DNA of 64,000 nucleotides from G963667425 sp963667425 [NCBI: bacterium] (GCA_963667425.1 OY763407.1:868001-932000); one strand, 5' to 3'. Counted from the first letter of the stretch, positions 1 through 8,783 are shown. Program-made: numbers and translations. Notes: generated from the sequence alone by a model not told the origin.

Positions 1-2
1 CT

Positions 3-824
3 TTTTTCATGATAATTCTTGACATGGGAGTTAAAGGTGCCGCTGCTGCAACAGTTATTGCACAGTTTGCAGTTATTTGTTATGCGATTTATCACTTCAA
101 ATTTTCAGGCAAAAGTATTATCTCTCCATCTTTTTCAGATTTCAGATTAAACAAAGAAATACTTCTTGAAATATGGGGTGTCGGATTTTCGTCTTTTATG
201 AGACAGGCGGCAGGCTCTTTAATAGCATTTATTATAAACAAATCAATTGTAACTTATGGTTCAAATATTGAACTTGCAGCTTTTGGAATAATAAACCGAA
301 TACAGAGTTTTGCTTTCATGCCGACATTCGGAATTGTTCAGGGAATGTCTCCTGTTGCCGGATATAATTATGGTGCCAAAAGGTTTGACAGAGTAAAAAA
401 ATCCTATTTTATATCAGTAGGTGCATCAACAGCTCTTTTTATCTGTATATTTATATTTTTCATATTTAATGCCCCTTTCTTTATAAAAATTTTCAATTCA
501 GATCCAGATCTCATCAAATCAGGAAGCAGTGCTTTAATAACGATGTCTTTAATGTTTCCTTTTCTTGGATTTCAAATAGTTGGCGGCGGTCTATTTCAGG
601 CTCTTGGAAAAATAAAACCTGCACTCATAACAACAATAAGCAGACAGATACTGTTTTTTATTCCTCTTGTTTTGACACTACCCTATTTTATAGGACTTAA
701 AGGAATATGGATTTCTTTTCCACTTGCAGACATTTCATCAATTATATTGACAACTTTTTATATTATTAAGGAAATGAAAGTTCTCACTAGATTTCAAAAT
801 CAACAGCAACAGATTCTTTTGTAA
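3..824 (+). CDS. MATE-family multidrug/toxin efflux transporter, C-terminal part (5' cut by window edge)
   Basis: This is the C-terminal half of a MATE transporter, an inner-membrane antiporter that exports cationic drugs and metabolites using a Na+ or H+ gradient. The frame is open to the window edge, so the ATG at position 9 is internal. About 272 residues remain of a usual 440-460. They hold the second six-helix bundle; the segment around 'MGVKGAAAATVIAQ' and the later 'GVVQGMSP/VAGYNYGAK'-type stretch are typical of the family. The substrate cannot be told. The 3' end overlaps the convergent Dabb gene by 38 bp, and the final glutamine-rich residues lie in that overlap. Confidence 0.85.
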   Translation, partial: FFMIILDMGVKGAAAATVIAQFAVICYAIYHFKFSGKSIISPSFSDFRLNKEILLEIWGVGFSSFMRQAAGSLIAFIINKSIVTYGSNIELAAFGIINRIQSFAFMPTFGIVQGMSPVAGYNYGAKRFDRVKKSYFISVGASTALFICIFIFFIFNAPFFIKIFNSDPDLIKSGSSALITMSLMFPFLGFQIVGGGLFQALGKIKPALITTISRQILFFIPLVLTLPYFIGLKGIWISFPLADISSIILTTFYIIKEMKVLTRFQNQQQQILL

Positions 825-1089
825 CAGATTTTATAAATTCTACAACTTTTAAATGCTCAGGATGAACCGCATATGTATCAAGGTCTTCTTTTGTTTTAAA
901 CTGAGCAAACAGAGCGACATCAAAAGAACGTCCTGAACGTACAAAATCAGTACCGGCTTCAACATAGACAAGCTCTTTTATTTTATCTTCAAGATCCAGA
1001 AGTTCTTTAACCATTTTTTCAGCATTCTCTGCCCCTGATTTACCAAGAGCTTCTTCTTTCATTTTCCACATAACTACATGTTTTATCAT
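787..1089 (-). CDS. Dabb (stress-responsive A/B barrel) domain protein
   Basis: This 100-residue single-domain protein matches the Dabb family of dimeric ferredoxin-like alpha/beta barrels. It starts 'MIKHVVMWKMK', where the HVVxWK pattern is the family hallmark, and continues with a 'DVALFAQFKTKEDLDTYAVHPEH' type core, quoted here only in part. Family members are small cytoplasmic proteins of mostly unknown function, some linked to stress. A good ribosome site (AAAGGAG, about 6 bases upstream) supports the ATG at 1089. It is monocistronic and converges on the MATE gene with a 38 bp coding overlap. No catalytic residues can be assigned. Confidence 0.85.
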   Translation of the reverse strand: MIKHVVMWKMKEEALGKSGAENAEKMVKELLDLEDKIKELVYVEAGTDFVRSGRSFDVALFAQFKTKEDLDTYAVHPEHLKVVEFIKSVTKESVAVDFEI

Positions 1090-1159
1090 AATGTTTCTCC
1101 TTTTAAGCTATAAAAGCAACAATATTTTATACTCAATAAATTTAAAGTACAGCTTTTCA

Positions 1160-1188
1160 TTGACATGAATAAATTAAAACGGTAAAAA
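1160..1188 (+). promoter_or_regulatory. sigma-70-type promoter for the M3 peptidase gene
   Basis: TTGACA (1160-1165), a 17-base spacer, then TAAAAA (1183-1188) lie 35 bases before the chosen start at 1223. The -35 is perfect and the -10 is weak, so the call is moderate. Confidence 0.5.
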
Positions 1189-1222
1189 TAATCGTTTTAT
1201 TAATTTCATGCAAGGAAAAGCA

Positions 1223-3259
1223 ATGAAAAACTTACTAGCTTTTACAGTTTTTTTGATTTTTCTTTTTTCTGGCTGCGCTACTGTAGATGAAAATAAAAGC
1301 GCCGCTATGGAGAAAAAAACAGAGGTGAAAGAGGTGCAGAAAGAAGACTTTGGTAAAATTGGCAATGAATTTCTTTCATGGTGCAGAAATGAGCAGAAAG
1401 CATCTGAAAATCTTGCTGCTCAAATTAAAAATGCTAAAAACAAAACAGCTTCTGAAATCCTGGCACTTTTAAATCAGATAGAAATAAAACAGACAGATGC
1501 ACTCTGTAAATCAGGTATTTATGAGCTTAATCATCCTGATGAAGGAATGAGAAACGCATCAATGGTCTGTGAACAGGAATTTATAAAACAAACTACAGAA
1601 TTTTCTCTTGACACGGATCTTTATAAAGCTATTTCTTTATTAAAAATGGATGATGCTTCATTAAGTGAAGAAGATAAATATTATCTTAACGATGTTATAA
1701 GCGACTTTAAAAGAAACGGTGTAGATAAAGATGAAAAAACAAGAGACGAACTTAAGAAGCTAAGCGTAGTTCTTTCGGAATTTGAGCAGGAATATTATAA
1801 AAACATAGGTGCCGACAGAAAACGTATTATTGTTGAAACAGAGCTTGAACTTAAAGGTCTTCCTGATGAGTTCATAAATTCTCATAAGACTGCTGAGGGT
1901 AACTATCAGTTTACAACGGACTGGCCGGATTATTTTCCGATAATGCAGTTTGCACAAAACCCAAAACTTCGTGAAGAAATGTGGAAAGCCAAATTAAATA
2001 TAGCGTATCCTGCCAATTCAGAGATTTTTGATAAACTCTTAAAGGCAAGAAAAAAATGGGCAAATCTTTTGGGATATAAAAACTGGGCTGAATTTTCTGA
2101 AGAAAAGCTTATGATAGAAAATCCTACAAATGCTGATAATTTTATAAATAAAGTTGCAGAATTATCAAAAGCATATTCAGATAGAGATATGAACATTATG
2201 CTGAATTATAAGAAAAAAGATTCTCCTGAAACAACAACACTTGAACCGTGGGATAAAGCGTTTTATCCGGTAATAGTTACTCAGGATAAATATAATTTCA
2301 ATCCGAAAGATGCAAGTAAATATTTTGAAATAAAAAAAGTAAAAGATGGACTTTTCAATCTTTTTGAAAAACTTTACGGAATAAAAATAGTTGAAATCAA
2401 AAGAGAAGATGTTTGGCATCCAACTGTTCAGTCATATAATGTTACTGAAAACGGAAACATTATAGGAACTTTTGATCTTGACCTTTATCCAAGAGAGAAT
2501 AAATACAAACATTTTGCAATGTTTACAAACGAGCTTGGAGTAAGAGATGTAAGACTTCCCAGAGGTGCTATAATCGGTAATTTTCCTAAACCTGTAAACG
2601 GCAAAGCATATCTCACACATGAAGATGTTGAAACTCTCTTTCACGAATTTGGTCATCTTATGCATATGATATTTGCCGGTAATAATAAATATCTCCGTTT
2701 CTCAGGTACAAGCTGTCAGCATGATTTTGTTGAAGTTCCTTCACAACTTATGGAAGAATGGAGCTGGAATCCTGAAGTTCTTCAATCTTTTGCAACTGAT
2801 GATGATGGAAATCCTATTCCGACAGAAATGATAGAAAAAATGAAAAATGCAAATGAGTTCGCAAAAGCAGTCAATGTTCGTCAGCAAATGTATTATGCAA
2901 TACTTTCATTAAAAGTTTATACCACAGATCCTGAAGGAATGGATCATCATGCACTTGAAAAAGAACTTGAAGCTAAATATTCTCCGTGGAAATCCTACAG
3001 TGATACAAATATGATTGAAAGTTTCGGTCATTTAATAGGTTATTCATCAAACTATTATACATATATGTGGTCTCTTGTAATTGTAAAAGATCTGGCAGAA
3101 GAAATTAAAAAAGGCGGTATGATGAATAGCGAGCTTATGACAAAATATCGCAAAGCAATTCTTGAAAAAGGTGGTTCACAGAAAGCTGCCGATATGGTAA
3201 AAGAATTTTTAGGTAGAGATACAGAATTCAAAGCTTTTGAAAACTGGCTTAATCAGTAA
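1223..3259 (+). CDS. M3-family zinc metallopeptidase, lipoprotein (thimet oligopeptidase/peptidyl-dipeptidase type)
   Basis: This is a 678-residue oligopeptidase of family M3, which cuts short peptides. The zinc motif HEFGH lies at residues 474-478. The third ligand region 'FVEVPSQLMEEW' follows about 26 residues later (Glu near 504), as in thimet oligopeptidase. The start at 1223, rather than an in-frame ATG 15 bases earlier, is chosen because AAGGAA sits 6-10 bases upstream and the protein then begins with a lipoprotein signal ending in the lipobox LFSGC (Cys about 18). It is therefore probably membrane-anchored facing the periplasm, unlike most cytoplasmic M3 enzymes, and may degrade imported or signal peptides. 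Its stop is one base from the convergent acyl-CoA synthetase stop. Confidence 0.9.
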   Translation: MKNLLAFTVFLIFLFSGCATVDENKSAAMEKKTEVKEVQKEDFGKIGNEFLSWCRNEQKASENLAAQIKNAKNKTASEILALLNQIEIKQTDALCKSGIYELNHPDEGMRNASMVCEQEFIKQTTEFSLDTDLYKAISLLKMDDASLSEEDKYYLNDVISDFKRNGVDKDEKTRDELKKLSVVLSEFEQEYYKNIGADRKRIIVETELELKGLPDEFINSHKTAEGNYQFTTDWPDYFPIMQFAQNPKLREEMWKAKLNIAYPANSEIFDKLLKARKKWANLLGYKNWAEFSEEKLMIENPTNADNFINKVAELSKAYSDRDMNIMLNYKKKDSPETTTLEPWDKAFYPVIVTQDKYNFNPKDASKYFEIKKVKDGLFNLFEKLYGIKIVEIKREDVWHPTVQSYNVTENGNIIGTFDLDLYPRENKYKHFAMFTNELGVRDVRLPRGAIIGNFPKPVNGKAYLTHEDVETLFHEFGHLMHMIFAGNNKYLRFSGTSCQHDFVEVPSQLMEEWSWNPEVLQSFATDDDGNPIPTEMIEKMKNANEFAKAVNVRQQMYYAILSLKVYTTDPEGMDHHALEKELEAKYSPWKSYSDTNMIESFGHLIGYSSNYYTYMWSLVIVKDLAEEIKKGGMMNSELMTKYRKAILEKGGSQKAADMVKEFLGRDTEFKAFENWLNQ

Positions 3260-3260
3260 A

Positions 3261-5027
3261 TCAGGAATACATAGTTTCTATAAGTTCACTAAAACGTTTC
3301 TTCACTACATTTCTTTTTAATTTCAATGTTGGAGTAAGCTCTCCGGTTTCTACAGAAAGGGGCTTTGATAGTATTACAAATTCTTTTATTGCTTCATATG
3401 ACTCTATTTTTTTATTTACTTCCGAGATTCTTCTTCCTATAAGCTTTCTGATACCTGGATGTGATGCAAGGTCTTCAATATCTGTAAAATGATATTCCTT
3501 TTCTCTTGCATATTTCCTTATAGCATCAAAATCAGGAATTATAAGAGCCGAAAGGTATTTTCGTTCATCACCGATTACACACACAGTATCTATGAACTCG
3601 TCAGCGGCAAGCATATTTTCTATTTTTGCAGGTGCTATATTCTTACCATTAGCCATAACAATTATTTCTTTTTTTCTGCCAATAATTTTTATTTTTTTAT
3701 TATCTGTCCATACTGCAAGATCTCCGGTATGAAAAAAACCATTATTATCAATAGCTTCAGAAGTGTCCTCCGGTTTATTATAGTAACCGTCCATAACAAT
3801 AGGTCCCTTTACTATAAGCTCTCCATCTTTACATATTTTAACCTGCAGACCTTTTAATGGCTCACCAACAGTGCCGATATCTCTATCTTCAGGCTTGTTG
3901 CAGCTTACAACAGGACTACATTCCGAAATACCATAGCCTTCAACGATAGTTACGCCTATTGTCGTGAAAAACTCTATTATTTCAGGCATAATAGCCGCTC
4001 CGCCTGAAACAAAAAGCTCTACTGTTTTCAAAGTACTGTTTCTAATCTTTGAAAAAATAAGTTTATCATATAACTGGAATTTTATATTGTCAGGAAAAGG
4101 AATTGTTTCTCCCTTTTCAACATAACGATGAACTTTTTTACCTAATGTCAATCCTCTTTTAAAAAGTAATTTTATAAATGGCGATTGTTTTTCAAAACTC
4201 TTAATTACATTTGTATAAATCTTTTCAAAAAGCCTTGGAACAGCACAACTTATTGTTGGAGACATACTGTCTATGTAGTTAAGAACTTTACCTATATTAT
4301 TTACAGGAATAATTGTTCCGCCCAAAGAAAGTATTGTGTTTATAACTGTAAATTCATATGCATGACTTAATGGAAGCATTGAAAGATATCTTAAGGAACT
4401 TAATGATTGAGGAATTTCATGTAGCATTACAGCATCATTAAAAATATTTCCATGAGTGAGAACTACCCCTTTTGGTTCACCTGTTGTTCCTGATGTGTAA
4501 ATAAAAACAGCTTTGTCACTCTGATCGACATCAATATTTTCAGATTTTGGTTTTTCAGAATGATCTTTTATAAGTTCATTGTAATCAAAAACAAGATCAT
4601 TATTTTCATATAGTTCCTGACTATATGAAAAAACAGCTGATCTTATATTAAGAGGCTCTATTATATTTTTAAGATTTTCATAAAATTTTTTGGTAGAAAC
4701 GATAACGAATGAAGGTTTACTGTCTTTTATTATATATTCATGATTTTCTTTCGAAGCTGTAGTATACAGAGGAACAGCCACTGCTCCTAATTTAAAAACA
4801 GCATAAAGAGAAATAAACCATTCTTCTCTATTTTCCGAAAGCAATATAACTCTGTCTCCTTTTTTTATCCCCATTGACTGAAGTGATGCGGTAAGAGCAT
4901 TTACCTTATTTGCCATTTCCCTATATGTTACCTTTCTTATTTTGTCTTTTTCAAGTGTCTCTATTACAGGTTTGTTTGGAAACTTTGCAACGTTCTCTTT
5001 AAAAAAATCGAAAAGAATTCTAGGCAT
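3261..5027 (-). CDS. long-chain acyl-CoA synthetase (AMP-binding, FadD/FAA1-like)
   Basis: This 588-residue ANL-superfamily adenylating enzyme activates fatty acids to acyl-AMP and then acyl-CoA. The P-loop-like A3 motif YTSGTTGEPKG is at about residues 177-187, the A5 motif 'EGYGISECSP' near 365, and the A7 motif 'FHTGDLA' near 440, followed by the hinge region and a C-terminal lobe with 'GRKKEIIVMANGKNIAP'. Size and the insert pattern fit the FAA1/FadD15 long-chain group rather than acetyl-CoA synthetase. The ATG at 5027 has an AGGAG site 8 bases upstream. It stands alone, and its leader region is occupied on the opposite strand by a structured RNA. Chain-length preference cannot be told. 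Confidence 0.9.
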   Translation of the reverse strand: MPRILFDFFKENVAKFPNKPVIETLEKDKIRKVTYREMANKVNALTASLQSMGIKKGDRVILLSENREEWFISLYAVFKLGAVAVPLYTTASKENHEYIIKDSKPSFVIVSTKKFYENLKNIIEPLNIRSAVFSYSQELYENNDLVFDYNELIKDHSEKPKSENIDVDQSDKAVFIYTSGTTGEPKGVVLTHGNIFNDAVMLHEIPQSLSSLRYLSMLPLSHAYEFTVINTILSLGGTIIPVNNIGKVLNYIDSMSPTISCAVPRLFEKIYTNVIKSFEKQSPFIKLLFKRGLTLGKKVHRYVEKGETIPFPDNIKFQLYDKLIFSKIRNSTLKTVELFVSGGAAIMPEIIEFFTTIGVTIVEGYGISECSPVVSCNKPEDRDIGTVGEPLKGLQVKICKDGELIVKGPIVMDGYYNKPEDTSEAIDNNGFFHTGDLAVWTDNKKIKIIGRKKEIIVMANGKNIAPAKIENMLAADEFIDTVCVIGDERKYLSALIIPDFDAIRKYAREKEYHFTDIEDLASHPGIRKLIGRRISEVNKKIESYEAIKEFVILSKPLSVETGELTPTLKLKRNVVKKRFSELIETMYS

Positions 5028-5050
5028 TATATTTTACTCCTAACTATTAA

Positions 5051-5078
5051 TTGACAAAACATGCCTCTATGCTAAAAT
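5051..5078 (+). promoter_or_regulatory. sigma-70-type promoter driving the structured RNA
   Basis: TTGACA (5051-5056), a 16-base spacer and TAAAAT (5073-5078) form a near-consensus promoter on the plus strand. No plus-strand coding gene follows; the first transcribed base would be near 5085, just before the closing stem of the RNA. Confidence 0.75.
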
Positions 5079-5084
5079 AAAAAT

Positions 5085-5244
5085 GTACCTGCCAGGTGCG
5101 TAATTGAAGGCAGCGTGTTTCTTCCTTGTCATAATTTTTGGGATCCGTGCCCCTGCTGTTCAGATTATCAGCAGTAATGGAACCCACCTGGTAAAACCAG
5201 GATAGAAACTTGCCTAATCTACGGCCATGGCGGGTCTTTTTTTT
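5085..5244 (+). ncRNA. stand-alone structured small RNA, about 160 nt, possibly 6S RNA-like
   Basis: The region between two minus-strand genes is not coding on either strand but folds well on the plus strand. A closing stem pairs 5087-5094 (ACCTGCCA) with 5228-5235 (TGGCGGGT, one G-U). An inner stem pairs AGGCA (5108-5112) with TGCCT (5211-5215) and GTTTCT with AGAAAC. A side hairpin CCTGGT-AAA-ACCAGG lies at 5187-5201. A long apical arm pairs TGGG/CCCA, TCC/GGA and CTGCTG (5153-5158) with CAGCAG (5169-5174). A promoter sits directly upstream, and the closing stem runs into eight T residues. A closed stem, a large asymmetric bulge and a long apical arm resemble 6S RNA, but no diagnostic sequence proves it. 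Confidence 0.65.
5221..5244 (+). terminator. rho-independent terminator of the structured RNA
   Basis: The GC-rich 3' strand of the RNA's closing stem, which also holds the local palindrome GGCCATGGC-like core, is followed by T8 at 5237-5244. The T-run reaches into the stop codon of the convergent pseudouridine synthase gene. Confidence 0.65.
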
Positions 5245-5953
5245 ACATCCCGACCATTTTTTTAAGCATAGAGATTTCTTCATTTGAAAGTTTTCTGTAT
5301 TCTCCAAAATTTAATCCGTCAGCTGTGATTTCAGCAAAAGAAATTCTTTGAAGTTTTATAACTTTATGACCGACAGCCTGACAAAGCTCTTTTACTTCTC
5401 TTTTCCTTCCTTCCGTCATTACAACCTTTATTCTTGAAGAATTGCTATTTCTACTAAGAATAAAAACTTTTTTAGCTTTACACAAAACATTCTCAATCGT
5501 GATACCTTCAATCATCTTTACAGCATCATTTTCATCAACGAAACCATCAGAATCAACAATATACACTTTTTCTATATTATAGGATGGATGAGTTAATTTA
5601 TGAGAAAGATCACCATCATTGGTTATTATTATTGGCCCTGAAACATCAAAATCCAGTCTACCTACAGGGAAAAAACCTTTTGGAAGCCTTATTAAATCCA
5701 TAACAGTTTTTCTGCCACGATCATCAGAAACAGCAGAGATAATATTTTCAGGCTTATTTATAACATAGTACTCTTTTTCATCTGGCAATTTTATAACATT
5801 CCCGTTAAAAGTGACAACATCATTACAGATATCGACCTTGTCAGATAATTCAGCTGTTTTATTATTAATTTTTATTAACCCTGACTGGATTATTTCATCA
5901 CATTTTCGCCTTGAAGCTATCCCCGATCTGGCTAAAAAACGATTTATTCTCAT
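5243..5953 (-). CDS. RsuA/RluB-family rRNA pseudouridine synthase
   Basis: This 236-residue enzyme isomerises a specific uridine to pseudouridine in rRNA. An N-terminal S4 RNA-binding domain (residues 1-60, 'MRINRFLARSGIASRRKCDE') precedes the catalytic core. The motif 'VGRLDFDVSGPIIITNDGDL' corresponds to GRLDxDTSGLLLLTNDG; its first Asp is the catalytic residue. The family's usual T is V, and LL is PI. The start is ATG 5953, seven codons inside the longest frame, because GAGGA lies 5 bases upstream. Sequence alone does not decide between RluB, RluE/F and RsuA specificity; the S4 domain favours RluB/RsuA/RluF. It converges with the structured RNA. Confidence 0.85.
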   Translation of the reverse strand: MRINRFLARSGIASRRKCDEIIQSGLIKINNKTAELSDKVDICNDVVTFNGNVIKLPDEKEYYVINKPENIISAVSDDRGRKTVMDLIRLPKGFFPVGRLDFDVSGPIIITNDGDLSHKLTHPSYNIEKVYIVDSDGFVDENDAVKMIEGITIENVLCKAKKVFILSRNSNSSRIKVVMTEGRKREVKELCQAVGHKVIKLQRISFAEITADGLNFGEYRKLSNEEISMLKKMVGM

Positions 5954-5980
5954 AACGTCCTCAAAAAAGATCATACGCTG

Positions 5981-6008
5981 ATTATACGTAAAAGAATAAA
6001 CTGAGCAA
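5981..6008 (-). promoter_or_regulatory. sigma-70-type promoter for the pseudouridine synthase gene
   Basis: On the minus strand TTGCTC (6003-6008), a 16-base spacer and a perfect TATAAT (5981-5986) precede the start at 5953 by about 28 bases. Confidence 0.55.
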
Positions 6009-6095
6009 TAAAAATAAAAGCAAAGTATTTATTTGAACATAAATCAAAATATGAACTGGGGTATTCAGATTTTAAAAAGAAAATTAAAGAAAGAT

Positions 6096-7526
6096 TTATT
6101 TAAGTTTCAGCCTATTATAAAAACCTCTGTAAGCAAGATAGGTGTTATAAAGATCTATTTTGGAAACAACTTCAAAAGGAGCATGCATTGACATAACAGC
6201 TGTTCCACAGTCAACGACATCCATTCCATACTCAGCAATAAACATAGCAATTGTTCCGCCGCCGCCCTGATCAACTTTTCCGAGTTCTGCCGTCTGCCAT
6301 TTAGCGCCCTCAGCATTGAAAGCATTTCTGCACTCAGCTACAAATTCTGCATGTGCCTCATTGGAATTACCTTTGCCTCCTGAACCTGTGAATTTCGTAA
6401 GACAAACGCCGCAACCGATTTTTCCTGCATTCATTTTTTCAGTAACACCAGCCCATTCAGGTTCAATACCGGCATTAACATCCGCTGAAAGGAACTTGCT
6501 GTTAGCAAGAGCATTTATAAGAGTGTTATAATCAGCTTTTCCATAATGATTTATAATAGCATTAACAGCTCTTTCTAAAATATTTGAATTAGCTCCGGCA
6601 TTACCTTTTGAACCAATTTCTTCTTTATCAAAGAACATCATAAAAAGATTTTCATCTTTTCTTTCTGAATCGAAAAGAGCTTTCATACCAGAGAAAGAAC
6701 AAACTCTGTCATCCTGACCATGAGCACCAATAAAACTTCTGTCAAAACCGATATCCCTTGATTTTCCTGCCGGAACCATTTGGATTTCTGCACTTACAAA
6801 ATCTTCTTCCTTAATGCCGTAATTCTCGTAAAGATGATTTAAAACAGCCATTTTTACAGCATCTTTTCCCTCTTCGAACTTATAAGGAATAGAACCTACG
6901 AGAATATTAAGATTTTCTCCCTCTATAACAGTTCTTGCATTTTTCTGCATCTGATCCTGAGCAAGATGAGGAAGAAGATCGTTTATTGTGAATACTGGAT
7001 CGTCATCTTTTTCACCGATTGAGATGTTTACCTTTGTACCATTTTCCATAACAACGACACCATGCATTGCAAGAGGTCTTGTAACCCACTGATATTTCTT
7101 TATTCCACCATAATAATGAGTTTTAAGGTAAGCCATATCTTCAGTTTCATAAAGGGGAAAACCTTTTAAATCTATTCTTGGAGTATCTATGTGGCTTCCT
7201 ACCATTAAAAAACCTTTTTCAAAATCCATGTTGTTTACATTAACAAGAACACAGGCTACATTATCAAAATTTATAAAAAGCTTTCTATCATTTGAGTCGG
7301 CATCTTCTATATTCTTAAACCCATGTAATTTAGCCATTTTTTCAATATAAACAACAGCCTCTCTTTCTGTTTTACATGAATCAAGAAAATCTTTGTATTC
7401 TTCACTTAAAATGTTTATTGCTGATTCTTTTTCAGAATCAACACCAATCCATCCAAGTTTTTTTTCAAAACAAAGTTTTTCTTTAAGAAGATCAAGACCG
7501 CTTTTTTCTTTTACATCATTACTCAT
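6096..7526 (-). CDS. M18-family aminopeptidase
   Basis: This 476-residue cytoplasmic zinc aminopeptidase belongs to family M18 (yeast aminopeptidase I / aspartyl aminopeptidase). Metal-binding and catalytic motifs are visible: 'GSHIDTPRIDLK' (His112, Asp114), 'GAHGQDDRVCSFSG' (bridging Asp about 272), 'FDKEEIGSKGNAGANS' (catalytic Glu about 302-303), and the C-terminal 'MSMHAPFEV' with the last His ligand. The spacing and the lack of a signal peptide fit the family. AGGAGG lies 6 bases before ATG 7526. It probably trims N-terminal residues during peptide turnover; residue preference is unknown. Confidence 0.9.
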   Translation of the reverse strand: MSNDVKEKSGLDLLKEKLCFEKKLGWIGVDSEKESAINILSEEYKDFLDSCKTEREAVVYIEKMAKLHGFKNIEDADSNDRKLFINFDNVACVLVNVNNMDFEKGFLMVGSHIDTPRIDLKGFPLYETEDMAYLKTHYYGGIKKYQWVTRPLAMHGVVVMENGTKVNISIGEKDDDPVFTINDLLPHLAQDQMQKNARTVIEGENLNILVGSIPYKFEEGKDAVKMAVLNHLYENYGIKEEDFVSAEIQMVPAGKSRDIGFDRSFIGAHGQDDRVCSFSGMKALFDSERKDENLFMMFFDKEEIGSKGNAGANSNILERAVNAIINHYGKADYNTLINALANSKFLSADVNAGIEPEWAGVTEKMNAGKIGCGVCLTKFTGSGGKGNSNEAHAEFVAECRNAFNAEGAKWQTAELGKVDQGGGGTIAMFIAEYGMDVVDCGTAVMSMHAPFEVVSKIDLYNTYLAYRGFYNRLKLK

Positions 7527-7575
7527 TGGAACCTCCTAAAAATTTAGAAAAAACAATCGTATCGAATACAGCAAC

Positions 7576-7604
7576 ATCATAATACAAACTGATTTCGAAC
7601 TCAA
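7576..7604 (-). promoter_or_regulatory. sigma-70-type promoter for the M18 aminopeptidase
   Basis: Minus-strand TTGAGT (7599-7604), a 17-base spacer and TATGAT (7576-7581) lie about 50 bases before the start codon. It is divergent from the promoter at 7696-7724. Confidence 0.6.
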
Positions 7605-7695
7605 AAAAAATATTAAAAAAAAAGTAAAACATAATCAAAAGCGGTTGTACAGTGTAAGATTTCAAAATAACTGATATTTTTTTATATTTTTTTGC

Positions 7696-7724
7696 TGGAC
7701 TTTTCATTTTGTATAACATATAAT
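7696..7724 (+). promoter_or_regulatory. sigma-70-type promoter for the winged-helix/REC/HD-GYP operon
   Basis: TGGACT (7696-7701), a 17-base spacer and a perfect TATAAT (7719-7724) lie 40 bases before the start at 7765. Confidence 0.65.
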
Positions 7725-7764
7725 CCATCAGGACTTTTTAGTTTTGTACAGGAGGGTCAAAAAA

Positions 7765-8349
7765 ATGACTTATTTACCGCTTTCTTATCTCTTGGGTTCA
7801 AGAGCCAAAGTTGATATCATTAGAATTCTGGTGTCAAAACAGAACTTTACTGGTAGAAAAATAGCTACATTAAGTAGTACAAACCCAAATTCCAACAAAA
7901 AAGCTCTGGACTTTCTTTTAGACACTGGTCTTGTGATTAGAGAACACGTTGGAAATGCTTATCATTATCGTCTTAATCAGCAGCATCTTGTTTATGATGC
8001 TATTGTATCTCTTTTTAAGGAAGAGGAAAAAACCATCAATAGAATTATGAAATCAGCTCAGACATTTATTGAGGTTTATGCTCCTAAAACTCTTGCCGGT
8101 TTTATAACTTATCTTAGAAGTGATGTTGTTCTTACAACCCTTGCCCACAATTTTCCTGCAGAAGAGATGAAAAATTACATCTTTGAAAAAACAGGTTTCA
8201 AGGTACAGGTTAAAGTTGTTGATACTCTCAACCTTACAGAAAATGATGTTGTTGGTTTTATAGACAGAAACTTCTTCTGGAACAACTATAAGACAATTAT
8301 GAAAACTATAAACAGCAGAGACATCATAAAAGATTTCTTTAACTTCTAA
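7765..8349 (+). CDS. winged helix-turn-helix regulator with C-terminal domain resembling a degenerate nucleotidyltransferase
   Basis: This 194-residue protein starts with 'LLGSRAKVDIIRILV', an N-terminal winged-helix domain (about residues 5-80) of the kind found before MNT-type nucleotidyltransferase domains. It ends in a 'GNAYHYRLN' wing. The C-terminal half (85-190) lacks the GSxARG and SDxD residues of an active nucleotidyltransferase, so any such fold would be inactive; that relation is an inference. The start is ATG 7765, with GGAGG 9 bases upstream, rather than an in-frame TTG at 7744. It heads a probable operon with the REC protein (16 bases downstream) and the HD-GYP protein, and is the likely DNA-binding component. 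Confidence 0.75.
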   Translation: MTYLPLSYLLGSRAKVDIIRILVSKQNFTGRKIATLSSTNPNSNKKALDFLLDTGLVIREHVGNAYHYRLNQQHLVYDAIVSLFKEEEKTINRIMKSAQTFIEVYAPKTLAGFITYLRSDVVLTTLAHNFPAEEMKNYIFEKTGFKVQVKVVDTLNLTENDVVGFIDRNFFWNNYKTIMKTINSRDIIKDFFNF

Positions 8350-8365
8350 CCGGGGAGGGATATTC

Positions 8366-8782
8366 ATGAATAAGGAAAAAATAAATGTATTGATCCTCGA
8401 TGATGAGGAAAATATATTAGCATCACTTGATAGGCTTCTTTCTGCTGAAGGCTACAATGTAATAACAAAGGCAAAACCTGAAGAGGCAATAGATTACGTA
8501 AGAAACAATGTTGTACACATTGCTCTTCTTGATGTTCTTATGCCCAACATGGATGGAATCACTGTTCTCAATATAATAAAAGAGATAAGCGGTCTTACAC
8601 AGGTTGTAATGATGAGTGCGTATTCAACAACTGACAGAATTGTATCAGCTCTTGAAAATGGCGCAAATGATTTTCTTCTCAAACCTTTTGAAAGTCTTGA
8701 TGAACTTGTTAAAATAGTTGAAACATCTGCTGAAAAGCTTGAGAGATGGAGAAGCGTACTTAAGGAATGTGGAGCAATCTAA
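8366..8782 (+). CDS. single-domain response regulator (REC only)
   Basis: This 138-residue receiver has the acidic pair in 'LILDDEE', a phospho-accepting Asp56 in 'ALLDVLMPNMDG', a conserved Ser/Thr in 'MMSAYS', and Lys in 'FLLKPF'. The C-terminal 20 residues form a short amphipathic helix without an output domain. It should accept phosphate from an unlinked histidine kinase; none is encoded next to it. GGGAGG sits before ATG 8366. The next gene, a tandem HD-GYP protein, begins 2 bases after its stop, so the two may act as a split REC/HD-GYP response regulator. Confidence 0.9.
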   Translation: MNKEKINVLILDDEENILASLDRLLSAEGYNVITKAKPEEAIDYVRNNVVHIALLDVLMPNMDGITVLNIIKEISGLTQVVMMSAYSTTDRIVSALENGANDFLLKPFESLDELVKIVETSAEKLERWRSVLKECGAI

Positions 8783-8783
8783 G

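Noticed and set aside
5085-5244. A riboswitch on the minus strand controlling the acyl-CoA synthetase
   Set aside because: Promoter, stem directions and T-run all fit the plus strand, and I could not match a TPP, cobalamin or other riboswitch core on the minus strand.
5047-5307. Minus-strand 86-residue open frame in the leader region
   Set aside because: It covers the structured RNA and part of the pseudouridine synthase gene in another frame; its composition is not protein-like.
7519-7728. 69-residue minus-strand open frame overlapping the aminopeptidase start
   Set aside because: It spans a divergent promoter region, is Phe/Tyr-rich by AT bias, and has no ribosome site.
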